A stretch of 52,518 nucleotides of DNA from the NCBI GenBank assembly GCA_008015325.1, contig SSFI01000017.1, positions 1 to 52,518 of the forward strand, in the 5' to 3' direction. Numbering within the stretch: position 1 is the first letter of the stretch; the number at the start of each line of letters is the position of its first letter. The notes beneath the pieces were generated by a model. It did no database searches, had not been told where the DNA came from, and worked only from the letters and a program-made list of their open reading frames with translations. This DNA comes from Rheinheimera sp. (GTDB lineage Bacteria; Pseudomonadota; Gammaproteobacteria; Enterobacterales; Alteromonadaceae). Of this stretch, positions 34,723 to 44,121 are shown piece after piece. The translations under genes and the position numbers were made by a program.

Positions 34723-37155
34723 CTAAGCGCGTGGATTGGCCCAGGCCGCCGCTTGTGCCTGACTATGCCGGGCAGCTTTGGCCGCAGCGATTTGCTGGCG
34801 CGCCAGAATAGCTAAATCGGCATGAATACCACCGGCTGTGACCTGACGACCTGCGCCCGGCCCTTTTAACACCAGCGGATTAGCCTGATACCAGTCACTT
34901 TCGATGACAAACACATTGTCACAAGCCTGAATAGCCGCGAGCGGATGCTCAGGCGCCACTGTCAATAATTCGACTCTGGCTTGCGGGCCTTGCGCTGTCA
35001 CCGTAAGGGTTGCGACATAACGCAGCACCTTGCCTGCCGCTTGAGCTTTGGCATAAGTTGCGGCCAGCGCCTCGTCCAGTTCATGCCGGCGTGCCCAAAA
35101 CTCATCCCAGCTCAGTGCATCCAGACCAGCCGGCAATAATGGTGTCAGGGCGATGTCGTTGATATCCAGGCTTAAGCCCAGCTCCCGCGCCAGCACCAGC
35201 AACTTGCGCTGGACGTCTTTGCCAGACAGATCATCCCGTGGGTCCGGCTCAGTCAGACCTTCGGCCTGCGCTTGCAGCACAAACTGGGAAAATGCCGCGC
35301 TGCCGTCGTATTTACACAATAACCAGGACAAAGTACCGGAGAAAATCCCGCTGATCTGGTGAATATGATCACCGGAACTTTGTAATTCCTGTAACAGCCG
35401 CTGCACCGGCAAACCGGCGCCACACGTGGTATTGGCCTGCCAGCTGACCTGCTGCTCAGCCACTGCGGCAATAATTTGCTGATACTGCGCAAATGGCAAA
35501 GTCACACCTTGTTTATTGGCACTGATGAGATGACAGCCAGTACGCACAATCTCAGCATAATCTTCAGCAAAACTGCGGCTTGGTGTGATATCGACCAGCA
35601 CTTTCGGATCCGGCAACCCGGTCAGGTAATCGAGCAGATCCTGCTTTTGATACGGCGCCGCACCTGCTAATGCTTGCTGCCATTCTGCGACATTGATCTG
35701 GTCACTGAATACGGCCTGACGCGAGTTAAACAAACCCGCCAGACGCAATTCAATCTGGCCGGCATAACTCTGTTGCTGTTTCGCCAGCAGGCTCAGGAAC
35801 TCAGAACCCACGTTGCCGGTCCCTGCCACCACTATATTCAGCCGTACTGTGCTTGGCAGCAGCAGCTGGTGTAGTTCGGTCAGCTCGTTGGCGGTCAATG
35901 CTGGGCTGAATAACCACAGCGCCAGTTCGTCATCCTGAAAACTATGTGCCGGTTGCTGGCGTTCCAGCCAGTGCGCGGCCTGCAGTGGCAACTGACGTTG
36001 CTGACGTGCGGCTGGCTTTAACCAGGCAACGGCATAAAATTGTTCTGAGCTGACGCGCGGATAAATCTGTTGTTGTCCGAGAAATTGCAGCAAAGCATCC
36101 AGATTCTTCTGCGCTACCAGCCATTGTTTGCCCTGCGTTGCCGGCGCGGCGAATACCGGGAACTGCAGCGCTGCGGCGGCTTGTTGCGGGCTGACTTTGC
36201 AATGCGCCGGTAAGGTCAGCAGCACAGCATCCGCTAAATCGGTGACAAACTGCACTTCAATGGCACTTTGACGACTGACCCGACAGCCCGGTTGCTGTGG
36301 CTCATAACTGCTGCGAACGATCAACTCTGCCGCATGTTGCGCCAGCGGATTTAAGGTTTTCGCATGCAGCACCGGATTGCCCAGTTCGGCCAGGCGAATC
36401 GCCAAAGGCCACGGCACCTGCCGATACGCCCGCGCCGACGGCACTTTACGCGGGTCTGCGCTATAAATCGCATCCACATCAGTCCAGATATGTACGGCAT
36501 CAGCTTTGATTAAAGCGCCGACGATAGTGGCGGAATAATCACTGCCGTTGCGTCCGAGCGTGATGCTGTTTTGTGCCGTATCGCGGGCGATAAAACCGGT
36601 GACGACATTAAAACCGGCTTGTTGCAACGGGGCTAATAAATCGGCCGATTGTTGCCAGAGCACCTGCGCATCGCCCAATCGCTGAAGCTCAAGCCGCAAA
36701 AAATCACGCGCATCAATGGCTTGTGCTTCTTTGCCGCGCTCGGTCAGCACTGCACTTAACAATAATGCGGAAAGCTTCTCGCCGGTGGCCAGCACTTCGT
36801 TATGCTGACCGGCATGCACCAGTGCCGGTAATTGCGCTAACCAATGATTCAGTGTATTCAGCGCCTGCGGTGCGGTTTGCGCGCTTAAAGTACGATTGAC
36901 CAATAAGCGCAGCTGCGCCGACAACTGCAGCCATTGGCTGTCAAAGGTGGTGGCATCGGCGGCGGCCGCGATTAAATCAAGCAGATGATCGGTGGTATCG
37001 CCCGGTGCAGACACCACCACCCAGGCGCTCTGCTGTGGTTGTTGCAGTAGAATATCTGCCACTGCATGAAAACGTTCGGCGGTGGCGAGGCTGCTGCCAC
37101 CGAATTTATGCACGACGACCTTGTCGGCCTCTGAAGAAAGTTGTTGTACTGCCAT
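34723..37155 (-). CDS. metL: Bifunctional aspartokinase/homoserine dehydrogenase II
   Basis: It catalyses the first and third steps of the aspartate pathway toward methionine and threonine. About 810 residues from MAVQQLSSEADKVVVHKFGG. The kinase domain (about 1-290) has VHKFGGSSLATAERF, TLGRNGSDYSAT and IWTDVDAIYSADPR. The dehydrogenase part begins near 450 with NIVVAGTGNVGSEFL and includes SANKQGVTLP, ANTTCGAGLPV and GGIHADLA. Pairing with metB and met boxes makes it MetL rather than ThrA. It follows metB by 5 bases. Confidence 0.95.
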   Translation of the reverse strand: MAVQQLSSEADKVVVHKFGGSSLATAERFHAVADILLQQPQQSAWVVVSAPGDTTDHLLDLIAAAADATTFDSQWLQLSAQLRLLVNRTLSAQTAPQALNTLNHWLAQLPALVHAGQHNEVLATGEKLSALLLSAVLTERGKEAQAIDARDFLRLELQRLGDAQVLWQQSADLLAPLQQAGFNVVTGFIARDTAQNSITLGRNGSDYSATIVGALIKADAVHIWTDVDAIYSADPRKVPSARAYRQVPWPLAIRLAELGNPVLHAKTLNPLAQHAAELIVRSSYEPQQPGCRVSRQSAIEVQFVTDLADAVLLTLPAHCKVSPQQAAAALQFPVFAAPATQGKQWLVAQKNLDALLQFLGQQQIYPRVSSEQFYAVAWLKPAARQQRQLPLQAAHWLERQQPAHSFQDDELALWLFSPALTANELTELHQLLLPSTVRLNIVVAGTGNVGSEFLSLLAKQQQSYAGQIELRLAGLFNSRQAVFSDQINVAEWQQALAGAAPYQKQDLLDYLTGLPDPKVLVDITPSRSFAEDYAEIVRTGCHLISANKQGVTLPFAQYQQIIAAVAEQQVSWQANTTCGAGLPVQRLLQELQSSGDHIHQISGIFSGTLSWLLCKYDGSAAFSQFVLQAQAEGLTEPDPRDDLSGKDVQRKLLVLARELGLSLDINDIALTPLLPAGLDALSWDEFWARRHELDEALAATYAKAQAAGKVLRYVATLTVTAQGPQARVELLTVAPEHPLAAIQACDNVFVIESDWYQANPLVLKGPGAGRQVTAGGIHADLAILARQQIAAAKAARHSQAQAAAWANPRA

Positions 37156-37160
37156 GATCT

Positions 37161-38441
37161 TTACCAAAATGCGGCCAGGGCTGGATTCAGCCGGAAATGT
37201 TGTTCAGTTTGTGATTCGGGCTTGACGGCCACCGACGCCTGCTCATTGCGGGTTTGCGCCTCTCCGCCATCTGCGTCAAGCGCTGCAGCCACCGCGGCAA
37301 AAGCGTGCTCCAAATCGGCCAGCAAATCGCGAGGGTCTTCAATACCGACCGACAGCCGGATTAATGTCGGACCAATGCCGGCAGTTTTTTGCGCCGCCGC
37401 GTCCATCGACGCGTGGGTCATAGTGCCGGGATGGCAAATCAGGCTCTCGATACCACCTAAAGATTGCGCTAGCGTAAAGCACTCTAATGCTTCGAAAAAT
37501 ACGCCCAGGTACTTCGCATCAGCCGCCAAATCAAAGCTGATCATCGCGCCAAAACCATGTTGTTGCGCTTTAGCAATGGCATGGCCCGGATGGTCTTTTA
37601 AGCCCGGATAATAAATCTTACCGGCCAGCGGTTGCTGTTGCAGGTACTCCACCACCAAAGCGGCATTTTCCTGATGTGCTTTGATGCGTGGTAACAAAGT
37701 GCGGATGCCACGTAAGGTCAGGTGCGAGTCAAAAGCACCAGCGGTGACGCCGAGGCAATTTGCCCACCATTTCAGTTCATCACCCAGCGCCGCATCTTTG
37801 ACAACCAAAGCGCCGCCGACAATGTCGCTGTGGCCGTTTAAATACTTGGTAGTGGAATGCAGCACTAAATCTGCACCCAGCGCGATCGGGTTTTGCAGTG
37901 CCGGCGATAAAAAAGTGTTGTCGACCAGCACCAGCGCCTGCAGCGTTTTTGCCAGCGCACAGACTGCACGTACATCGGTGATTTGCAGCAGCGGGTTACT
38001 TGGCGTTTCCAGCCAAATCAGCTTGGGTTTGGCGGCTTGGACCAGCTCCGGCCAGTTGTCCTGCTGAAAATTCACAATGACCAGCTTAAAAGCGCGTTTT
38101 TTATTGGCGAGGTTGGTGAATAAGCGGTAGCTGCCACCGTAACAATCGTGTGGGATAACGAGGGTATCGTCCGGCGTCAGCACCTGCAGCGCCAGCACAC
38201 AGGCCGACATGCCGGTGTTGGTGACTAAGGCTTTAGCACCGCCTTCGAGCTGACACAAAGCGTCGCCGAGCAGGTCGCGGGTCGGATTGTTCGAGCGCGA
38301 ATAATCGTATTTACCCGGTTGTTTAAAGGCCGGCAATTCATAAGTGGAGGTCAGATACATCGGCGGCGTCACCGCACCGTAAGCGGGGTCCTGCGCAATA
38401 CCGGCGCGGGCTGCAACTGTGGCGGAGCGACGTGTGAACAT
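37161..38441 (-). CDS. metB: Cystathionine gamma-synthase
   Basis: This PLP enzyme joins an activated homoserine ester with cysteine in methionine synthesis. The 426-residue protein has YSRSNNPTRDLLGDALCQLE, the PLP Lys199 in HSTTKYLNGHSD, SLGGIESLICHPGTMTHAS and a clear C-terminal fold end near 385. About 40 further residues (Gln/Glu-rich, ending NPALAAFW) extend beyond the usual 386-residue length; their meaning is unknown. First gene of metBL, under met boxes. Confidence 0.95.
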   Translation of the reverse strand: MFTRRSATVAARAGIAQDPAYGAVTPPMYLTSTYELPAFKQPGKYDYSRSNNPTRDLLGDALCQLEGGAKALVTNTGMSACVLALQVLTPDDTLVIPHDCYGGSYRLFTNLANKKRAFKLVIVNFQQDNWPELVQAAKPKLIWLETPSNPLLQITDVRAVCALAKTLQALVLVDNTFLSPALQNPIALGADLVLHSTTKYLNGHSDIVGGALVVKDAALGDELKWWANCLGVTAGAFDSHLTLRGIRTLLPRIKAHQENAALVVEYLQQQPLAGKIYYPGLKDHPGHAIAKAQQHGFGAMISFDLAADAKYLGVFFEALECFTLAQSLGGIESLICHPGTMTHASMDAAAQKTAGIGPTLIRLSVGIEDPRDLLADLEHAFAAVAAALDADGGEAQTRNEQASVAVKPESQTEQHFRLNPALAAFW

Positions 38442-38458
38442 ATCAACCTCATACCTTT

Positions 38459-38528
38459 AGATGTTTAGACGGCTAAAAGTATACAACGCCATAAAAGGAT
38501 GTCAAAACATTTAGACGTCTATCATGAT
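38459..38528. promoter_or_regulatory. Met boxes (MetJ operator) between metB and metJ
   Basis: 8-bp units resembling AGACGTCT occur in two groups. AGATGTTT, AGACGGCT and AAAAGTAT run contiguously at 38459-38482; a perfect AGACGTCT at 38513-38520 has flanking units GGATGTCA, AAACATTT and ATCATGAT (38497-38528). MetJ with S-adenosylmethionine binds such tandem units. They cover both the -10 and the -35 of metB. Confidence 0.8.
38478..38505 (-). promoter_or_regulatory. metBL promoter
   Basis: TTGACA (38500-38505) and TATACT (38478-38483) on the minus strand, 16 bases apart, form a strong sigma70 promoter buried in the met boxes. Confidence 0.8.
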
Positions 38529-38534
38529 TATTTC

Positions 38535-38563
38535 TTGCGCACTGTTTGTTTATACGCGTATAA
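38535..38563 (+). promoter_or_regulatory. Likely metJ promoter
   Basis: TTGCGC (38535-38540) and GTATAA (38558-38563) are 17 bases apart on the plus strand, just beyond the perfect met box. Confidence 0.5.
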
Positions 38564-38618
38564 AGAGATAAAATTTCGGGCCAAAACGCACAACAAATAA
38601 ATAAATCAAGGTACAACT

Positions 38619-38954
38619 ATGGCAAAGTGGAATGGTGAATACGTTCACCCTTATGCAGAACACGGCAAGAAATCAGAACAGGTGAAGAAAATCACCGTCT
38701 CCATCCCCCTGAATGTATTAAAAGTTTTAACTGACGAGCGCACCCGCCGTCAGGTCAACAACTTACGCCACGCCACTAACAGCGAATTATTATGCGAAGC
38801 TTTTTTGCATGCATTTACCGGTCAGCCACTGCCAGCCGATGAAGATTTACGCAAAGACAACCCGCACCAAATCCCAATCGAAGTCCGCAATATCCTGACC
38901 AGCATGGGTAAACCCATTCCGGATATTCAGGAAGCCGAATCAGACGAAGAATAA
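38619..38954 (+). CDS. metJ: Methionine repressor MetJ
   Basis: A ribbon-helix-helix repressor that uses S-adenosylmethionine as corepressor. The 111-residue protein (E. coli 105) keeps [20 protein letters not shown], the DNA-contacting strand [20 protein letters not shown], and [20 protein letters not shown]. It is divergent from metBL and should repress it and itself. It ends in an acidic tail. Confidence 0.97.
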   Translation: MAKWNGEYVHPYAEHGKKSEQVKKITVSIPLNVLKVLTDERTRRQVNNLRHATNSELLCEAFLHAFTGQPLPADEDLRKDNPHQIPIEVRNILTSMGKPIPDIQEAESDEE

Positions 38955-39032
38955 AGACCGACGCAACCGAAAAATCAACAACGACAGGTTGCAGCAAGAG
39001 TCGACAATAAATTCAAATAACAGGCAAAAAAC

Positions 39033-39056
39033 AAAACCGCGGCAAGCCGCGGTTTT
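39033..39056. terminator. Bidirectional terminator between metJ and the malic enzyme gene
   Basis: AAAACCGCGGC and GCCGCGGTTTT form an 11-bp stem with a 2-base loop, with T-rich flank on the plus strand and A-rich upstream flank. Confidence 0.85.
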
Positions 39057-39089
39057 TCTTTTATCGCTCCGGGAAAATCAGCTTTCCGG

Positions 39090-40334
39090 TTAGCTTTCCA
39101 TATAGTGTTTTGGCATTGGAATGCGCGCCACACCGGAAGCGACCGCAGCATCCGCCACCGCTTTCGCTACGCGTGGTAACAGCCGTGGGTCCATTGGTTT
39201 TGGAATAATGTATTCAGGGCCAAACTCAAGCGTTGCCACCTGCGCTGCCTGTAACACTTCAGCCGGCACCGGCTCTTTCGCGATGGCGCGAATTGCATGC
39301 ACAGCAGCAATCTTCATCTCGTCGTTAATCACGCTGGCACGCACGTCTAAAGCACCGCGGAAGATAAATGGGAAACACAGCACATTGTTGACCTGGTTCG
39401 GATAATCCGAGCGGCCGGTCGCCATAATGATGTCTTTGCGCTCAGCATGCGCCAGCTCAGGTTTAATTTCCGGGTCCGGGTTCGAGCAGGCAAAAATCAC
39501 CGGCTTGTCGGCCATCAGCTTCAGCGCTTGTGGTGGTAATGCGTCTGGGCCTGACACACCAATAAACACATCAGCGCCATCCAGCGCATCTTCCAATGTG
39601 CGTTTGTCGGTGTTATTGGCGAACAGCGTTTTGTATTTGTTTAAATCTTCACGCCGCGTATGAATGACACCTTTGGTGTCCAGCATGTAGATATATTCGC
39701 GTTTGGCGCCGCATTTAATCAGCAGCTCCATACAGGCGATAGCCGCAGCGCCGGCGCCCATACAGACGATGGTGACTTTGCGGATATCTTTGCCCTGAAT
39801 TTCCAGCGCATTGAGCAGGCCTGCCGCAGTGACGATGGCAGTACCGTGCTGGTCGTCATGGAATACCGGAATATTGCAGCGCTTGATCAGCTCTTTTTCA
39901 ATCTCAAAGCATTCTGGTGATTTGATATCTTCAAGGTTAATACCGCCAAACGTGTCGGCGATATTGGCGACGGTATTGATGAAGTCCTCGGTGGTGCGGT
40001 GAGTGACTTCGATATCAATCGAATCCAGATTGGCAAAACGCTTGAACAATAAGGCTTTACCTTCCATCACCGGTTTGGAGGCCATAGGCCCTAAATTGCC
40101 AAGGCCCAGAATGGCCGTACCATTGGTGATCACGGCGACTAAATTGCCTTTACCGGTGTATTTATAAACATTATCAATGTCTTCGGCGATTTCACGCACC
40201 GGCTCGGCCACACCCGGGCTGTAGGCCAGCGCTAAGTCTTTGACCGTTTCGGCTGGTTTGGTGATTTCGATGCCGATTTTGCCGGGAGTCGGTTTGGCAT
40301 GATAATCGAGCGCTGCTTTCCTGAAGTCTGACAT
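39090..40334 (-). CDS. Malic enzyme, single-domain (NADP type)
   Basis: Oxidative decarboxylation of malate to pyruvate. The 415-residue protein starts [20 protein letters not shown]; the frame to 40481 has no support. The malic N-domain has [16 protein letters not shown] and [16 protein letters not shown]; the metal site is in [13 protein letters not shown], and the NAD(P) fold is [14 protein letters not shown]. It aligns with the N-terminal half of MaeB but lacks the phosphotransacetylase domain that follows in the 760-residue MaeB. Cofactor preference cannot be told from the sequence. Confidence 0.92.
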   Translation of the reverse strand: MSDFRKAALDYHAKPTPGKIGIEITKPAETVKDLALAYSPGVAEPVREIAEDIDNVYKYTGKGNLVAVITNGTAILGLGNLGPMASKPVMEGKALLFKRFANLDSIDIEVTHRTTEDFINTVANIADTFGGINLEDIKSPECFEIEKELIKRCNIPVFHDDQHGTAIVTAAGLLNALEIQGKDIRKVTIVCMGAGAAAIACMELLIKCGAKREYIYMLDTKGVIHTRREDLNKYKTLFANNTDKRTLEDALDGADVFIGVSGPDALPPQALKLMADKPVIFACSNPDPEIKPELAHAERKDIIMATGRSDYPNQVNNVLCFPFIFRGALDVRASVINDEMKIAAVHAIRAIAKEPVPAEVLQAAQVATLEFGPEYIIPKPMDPRLLPRVAKAVADAAVASGVARIPMPKHYMES

Positions 40335-40569
40335 GGTAAGAGTCCTGAGGCTTAGCCCTGTGGGCTTTATGTTATTTGCCAATACTTTTGCGAGGGTAAG
40401 CGCAAAAGGCGGCCCATTGTAAAGAGCCTGACGCGGCATGCCTATTGACTTCGTGCTGGTTGTACCTCTGTCCAGAGTCACCAGTTGAGCCCAATAGTTG
40501 CCTTTTTTACGTGGAGGAGCGGCGGAAAATGTCTGTGCATTTTTTGGCCAGCAGCGTTGTTATAACAAG

Positions 40570-40596
40570 TTTTGTCACAGCTGCCAAGTGACAAAA
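40570..40596. promoter_or_regulatory. Perfect inverted repeat TTTTGTCAC/GTGACAAAA
   Basis: Nine-base arms at 40570-40578 and 40588-40596 with a 9-base gap, in the 527-base gene-free region between the malic enzyme and rpmE (40335-40861). It lies about 240 bases upstream of the malic enzyme start. Operator or transcript hairpin; no regulator assigned. A TACAAT -10 for the malic enzyme is possible at 40416-40421 on the minus strand. Confidence 0.4.
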
Positions 40597-40820
40597 GCTT
40601 AAGAGGTAAGACCAGTGGACGCAATTTGCTTAAAGATGCAAAAAGCTGTCATGAACCGGCAGATAGTTGTGCAGGCCGGCTGAATTTGCATGCAACCCAG
40701 CAACAAATAGCGAGCTTAGACAATTGATTTAAAATGAATTAAACAAGAAAAAAGTCAAGAATGAGCAAATAATCAGCAAACAGCTTATGCAACAGCACAC
40801 AGGTAAATTGCAGGCACAAA

Positions 40821-40842
40821 AAAAGCACCCGAAGGTGCTTTT
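40821..40842 (-). terminator. rpmE terminator
   Basis: AAAAGCACC and GGTGCTTTT flank a CGAA loop; on the minus strand a U-rich run (TTTTTTTG) follows the stem. Confidence 0.85.
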
Positions 40843-40861
40843 TGTCGTAACGCGACTGGGA

Positions 40862-41074
40862 TTATTTTGCGCCCAGAACTGCGAAACGTTTCTTGAAGCG
40901 GTCAACGCGACCACCAACGTCCAGAACTTTTTGCTTACCAGTGTAGAACGGGTGGCAAGCTGAGCAAACGTCCAAGTGGATGTCTTTGCACAGTGCTGAA
41001 CGGGTTTTGAATGAGTTACCGCAAGTACAGGTTGCAGTGATTTCTTTGTATTCCGGGTGGATACCTGGTTTCAT
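40862..41074 (-). CDS. rpmE: Ribosomal protein L31, zinc-binding form
   Basis: A 70-residue large-subunit protein. Zinc-coordinating cysteines are present (CTC at 16-18, CSAC at 37-40), marking the C+ form rather than the zinc-free YkgM form. The [19 protein letters not shown] signature closes it. GAGG lies upstream of the ATG. It is divergent from priA, as in E. coli. Confidence 0.97.
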   Translation of the reverse strand: MKPGIHPEYKEITATCTCGNSFKTRSALCKDIHLDVCSACHPFYTGKQKVLDVGGRVDRFKKRFAVLGAK

Positions 41075-41156
41075 GGCTTACCTCGTTAGGGCCGTATCGC
41101 TATCTGATCAGCTTACTGTCAGACACCATACGCATTTCAGTTAAATTAGGGCGCGT

Positions 41157-41185
41157 AGCTTAATAGATCTGCCTTGCCGGTTCAA
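41157..41185 (-). promoter_or_regulatory. Likely rpmE promoter
   Basis: TTGAAC (41180-41185) and TAAGCT (41157-41162) on the minus strand are 17 bases apart, about 80 bases before rpmE. Confidence 0.45.
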
Positions 41186-41254
41186 CTTTTTATTCCGTTT
41201 TCGCAGAAAAAAGCAGCGGTTTAGTATCAACAGCAGCAACCAGCAAAAAAAGCA

Positions 41255-41284
41255 TTGTGAGGGCAAAGTCAGTCTGGCTACACT
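41255..41284 (+). promoter_or_regulatory. Likely priA promoter
   Basis: TTGTGA (41255-41260) and TACACT (41279-41284) with an 18-base spacer. If used, transcription begins near 41291, after the GTG at 41257, which supports the later TTG start of priA. Confidence 0.4.
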
Positions 41285-41316
41285 TTGCCGCATTCAGCAT
41301 CAGGACTATCTGCCTT

Positions 41317-43485
41317 TTGAGCCAAATCCGCGTCGCCTTACCTGTGCCTTTATATCAACATTTCGACTACCTGTTGCCAGAGGGTATGCAGGTTCAGGTT
41401 GGTGTGCGGGTGCTGGTGCCTTTTGGTAAACGCGAACTGGTTGGTATTGTCTGGCAGTTAAATCCACCGGATGCCTTTACCGAGAAACTCAAACCGATTA
41501 AAGCGGTACTGGATCAGCAACCATTGTTTGGTGAAGCCATCCGCCAGCTGCTCAGTTTTGCCGCCGATTATTATCATCACCCGCTCGGTGAAGTGCTGGT
41601 CAGCGCCCTGCCCGCGCTGCTGCGTGAAGGTAAAGCAGTTCTTGAAGGCCATGGCAGGGTTTTACAACTGACTGACGAAGGCCGGGCCATTGAATCAGCG
41701 CAGCTCGCCAGGGCGCCACGCCAGCTGGCTTTATGGCAACGGCTGCAACAAACAGCAATCCGCGACGATGAATTAAGTGGTGAAAGCACCACCATCAAAG
41801 CCATGCTCGACAAAGGCCTGGTCAGCTGGCAGACCGTGCCTTTTACTGCTTTTGTGCCACTGCCTGACCGGCAACAGCCGCTGCAGCTCAATCCGGCGCA
41901 GGCGCTGGCGGTCAGTGCCATCAATCAGGCTAGCGGTAGTTTCAGCCGGTTTTTACTGGAAGGTGTGACCGGCTCCGGCAAAACGGAAGTCTATCTGCAG
42001 GCTATCAGCCCGGTATTGCAGCGCGGTGAACAAGTGTTGGTGCTGGTGCCGGAAATTGGTCTGACACCGCAAACGCTGGCACGCTTTGCCAAAAGGTTTG
42101 CCGTGCCGCTGCAAATCTGGCATTCCAATATGACCGATCAGGAACGCTTAATGGCCTGGCAACGCAGCCAGAGCGGCGACGCCGCGATTACCATCGGCAC
42201 CCGCTCGGCCTTATTTCTGCCGTTTGCGAAACTCGGTTTACTGATCATCGACGAAGAACATGACGCCTCACTGAAACAGCAAGATGGTTTTCGTTATCAC
42301 GCCCGCGATTTAGCAGTGAAACGCGCCGCGCTGGCGCGTTGCCCGATAGTACTCGGCTCAGCCACGCCAAGCCTCGAGTCTTTGTACAACGTGCAACAAG
42401 GGAAATTCGCTCATCTGCCATTACCGGAGCGCGCCACCAGCCAGCAAGTGCCGAAAATCGAATTGTTGGATTTAAAACAACAGGTGCTGAAGCATGGCCT
42501 GGCTGATGGCACGCTGGCGCAAATCAAACAACGGCTGCAACGTGGCGAACAGGTGATGTTGTTCTTAAACCGCCGCGGTTTTGCGCCTGCGCTGATTTGT
42601 CATGAATGCGGCTGGCTAACCGAATGTCAGCGCTGTGCGGCCTTCACAACTTTCCACAAACAAAGCCGCCAGCTGGTGTGTCATCATTGTGGCGCCAGCC
42701 GGCCTGTGCCACATCAGTGCGGCCATTGTGGCAGTACCCAGCTCGCGCCGGTCGGACAAGGCACGGAACAACTGGAGGAACAGCTGCAGCAACTTATTCC
42801 GGATTTTCCGGTGATCCGCTTAGACCGCGACAGCACGCGGCGTAAAGGCAGCCTCGAAGCTTTATTAGCTGACATTCAGCGCGGCGAGCCGGCGATTATT
42901 GTCGGCACCCAGATGCTGGCAAAAGGCCATCATTTCCCTAGTGTCAGTCTGGTGGTGATTGTCGATGTCGACAGCGCTTTGTATTCCAGCGATTTTCGCG
43001 CCTCCGAACAGCTGGCGCAGTTACTGACCCAGGTGGCTGGCCGTGCCGGTCGCGGCGATATTGCCGGCACTGTTTTACTGCAAACGCATTATCCGGGCCA
43101 TCCGCTGTTGCAGGACGTGATCCAAAACGGCTACAGCTCCTTTGCCCGCAGCGCTTTACTGGAACGTCAGCAAACCCGGTTGCCACCTTATCAGCATCTG
43201 GCGTTATTCCGGACTGAGTCTTTTGACAGTCAGGACGGTCTGGCATTTTTAACTATTATTCAGCAGCTGATTGCCACACACTGCCCGCAAGTGCAGTACC
43301 TCGGGCCATTAAAACCGCCGCTGGAGCGTAAAGCCGGCAAATTCCGCTGGCAGCTACAGCTGTTTAACCAGGATCGGCGCTTGCTACATCAGGCGCTGGA
43401 CCTGGCGTTAGAACAAAGCCGCAATCTGCCGCTGGCACGCAAAATCAAATGGCAGCTTGATGTCGATGCGCTGGACCTGAGCTAA
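41317..43485 (+). CDS. priA: Primosomal replication helicase PriA
   Basis: A 3'-5' helicase that reloads the replisome at stalled forks. The chosen TTG at 41317 gives MSQIRVALPVPLYQHFDYLL, the family's normal N-terminus (722 residues); a GTG at 41257 would add 20 unusual residues. Walker A is GVTGSGKTEVYL, the helicase box DEEH is in IIDEEHD, and zinc-binding Cys pairs lie in CHECGWLTECQRC and CHHCGASRPVPHQCGHCGS. Motif GTQMLAKGHHFPSVSLV is intact. Confidence 0.96.
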   Translation: MSQIRVALPVPLYQHFDYLLPEGMQVQVGVRVLVPFGKRELVGIVWQLNPPDAFTEKLKPIKAVLDQQPLFGEAIRQLLSFAADYYHHPLGEVLVSALPALLREGKAVLEGHGRVLQLTDEGRAIESAQLARAPRQLALWQRLQQTAIRDDELSGESTTIKAMLDKGLVSWQTVPFTAFVPLPDRQQPLQLNPAQALAVSAINQASGSFSRFLLEGVTGSGKTEVYLQAISPVLQRGEQVLVLVPEIGLTPQTLARFAKRFAVPLQIWHSNMTDQERLMAWQRSQSGDAAITIGTRSALFLPFAKLGLLIIDEEHDASLKQQDGFRYHARDLAVKRAALARCPIVLGSATPSLESLYNVQQGKFAHLPLPERATSQQVPKIELLDLKQQVLKHGLADGTLAQIKQRLQRGEQVMLFLNRRGFAPALICHECGWLTECQRCAAFTTFHKQSRQLVCHHCGASRPVPHQCGHCGSTQLAPVGQGTEQLEEQLQQLIPDFPVIRLDRDSTRRKGSLEALLADIQRGEPAIIVGTQMLAKGHHFPSVSLVVIVDVDSALYSSDFRASEQLAQLLTQVAGRAGRGDIAGTVLLQTHYPGHPLLQDVIQNGYSSFARSALLERQQTRLPPYQHLALFRTESFDSQDGLAFLTIIQQLIATHCPQVQYLGPLKPPLERKAGKFRWQLQLFNQDRRLLHQALDLALEQSRNLPLARKIKWQLDVDALDLS

Positions 43486-43572
43486 ACCAAATCAAGCTGC
43501 TATATTCGGCCTTACTTTTTTAGCACTAAATCCAGTACAATCAGGCCATATCAGTCGCCGCAAGAAATTGGC

Positions 43573-44109
43573 ATGCCTCATCAAGATTATGTAAAAACGG
43601 CTCGGCCAGCACCGCGCCCAAAGAAAAAATCAAATGAAAAGAAGCCGTTACCTGTTCTGCTGATCAGTGTGGTCGGTGTTTTAATTTTGGCTTTCGGCGC
43701 CTTTTTATGGCACATCTCACACAGGCCCGGCGCAGAAGCTGCCGCAGCTGAAGCTAAAGCCGCAGTCGCAGTCGCAGTCGCAGAAACCGTGGGGAAAGAC
43801 GAATTGCCGCCAAAACCGGCGAAAGAGCCTTACACCTACATCAAAGAGCTGCAAACCAAAGAAATTCAGGTCGAGGCCGAACAACTGGCCGCCAAAGCGC
43901 CGGCCAATATGTATTGTGGTGCTTTTAAAGCGATGGAAGGCGCCCAGCAGCTGAAGGCTAAGATGGCTTTTGCCGGTGTCAGCGCGGAGATCAAACAATC
44001 TTCCGGCAAATACCGGGTGGTTTCCGGGCCTTATGCCAGTAAGCGCCAGGCGCAAAACGATAAAAACAAACTGCTGCAACAAAAAATCGCCAACTGCTGG
44101 ATCCCCTGA
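43573..44109 (+). CDS. ftsN: Cell division protein FtsN (short form)
   Basis: A bitopic divisome activator. It is 178 residues long: a basic cytoplasmic tail, one membrane span (PVLLISVVGVLILAFGAFLW, about 28-47), an Ala/Glu/Val-rich linker and a C-terminal SPOR domain. The domain keeps the two cysteines (MYCGAF and NCWIP) that form a disulfide in E. coli FtsN. Place between priA and hslV matches E. coli ftsN. It is much shorter than the 319-residue E. coli protein because the periplasmic linker is reduced. Confidence 0.85.
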   Translation: MPHQDYVKTARPAPRPKKKSNEKKPLPVLLISVVGVLILAFGAFLWHISHRPGAEAAAAEAKAAVAVAVAETVGKDELPPKPAKEPYTYIKELQTKEIQVEAEQLAAKAPANMYCGAFKAMEGAQQLKAKMAFAGVSAEIKQSSGKYRVVSGPYASKRQAQNDKNKLLQQKIANCWIP

Positions 44110-44121
44110 TGGTTCCGTGCC

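Noticed and set aside
40729-40917. 62-codon leftward ORF overlapping the rpmE terminator
   Set aside because: It is antisense-frame sequence through the rpmE 3' end and its terminator; Cys/Phe-rich chance translation.
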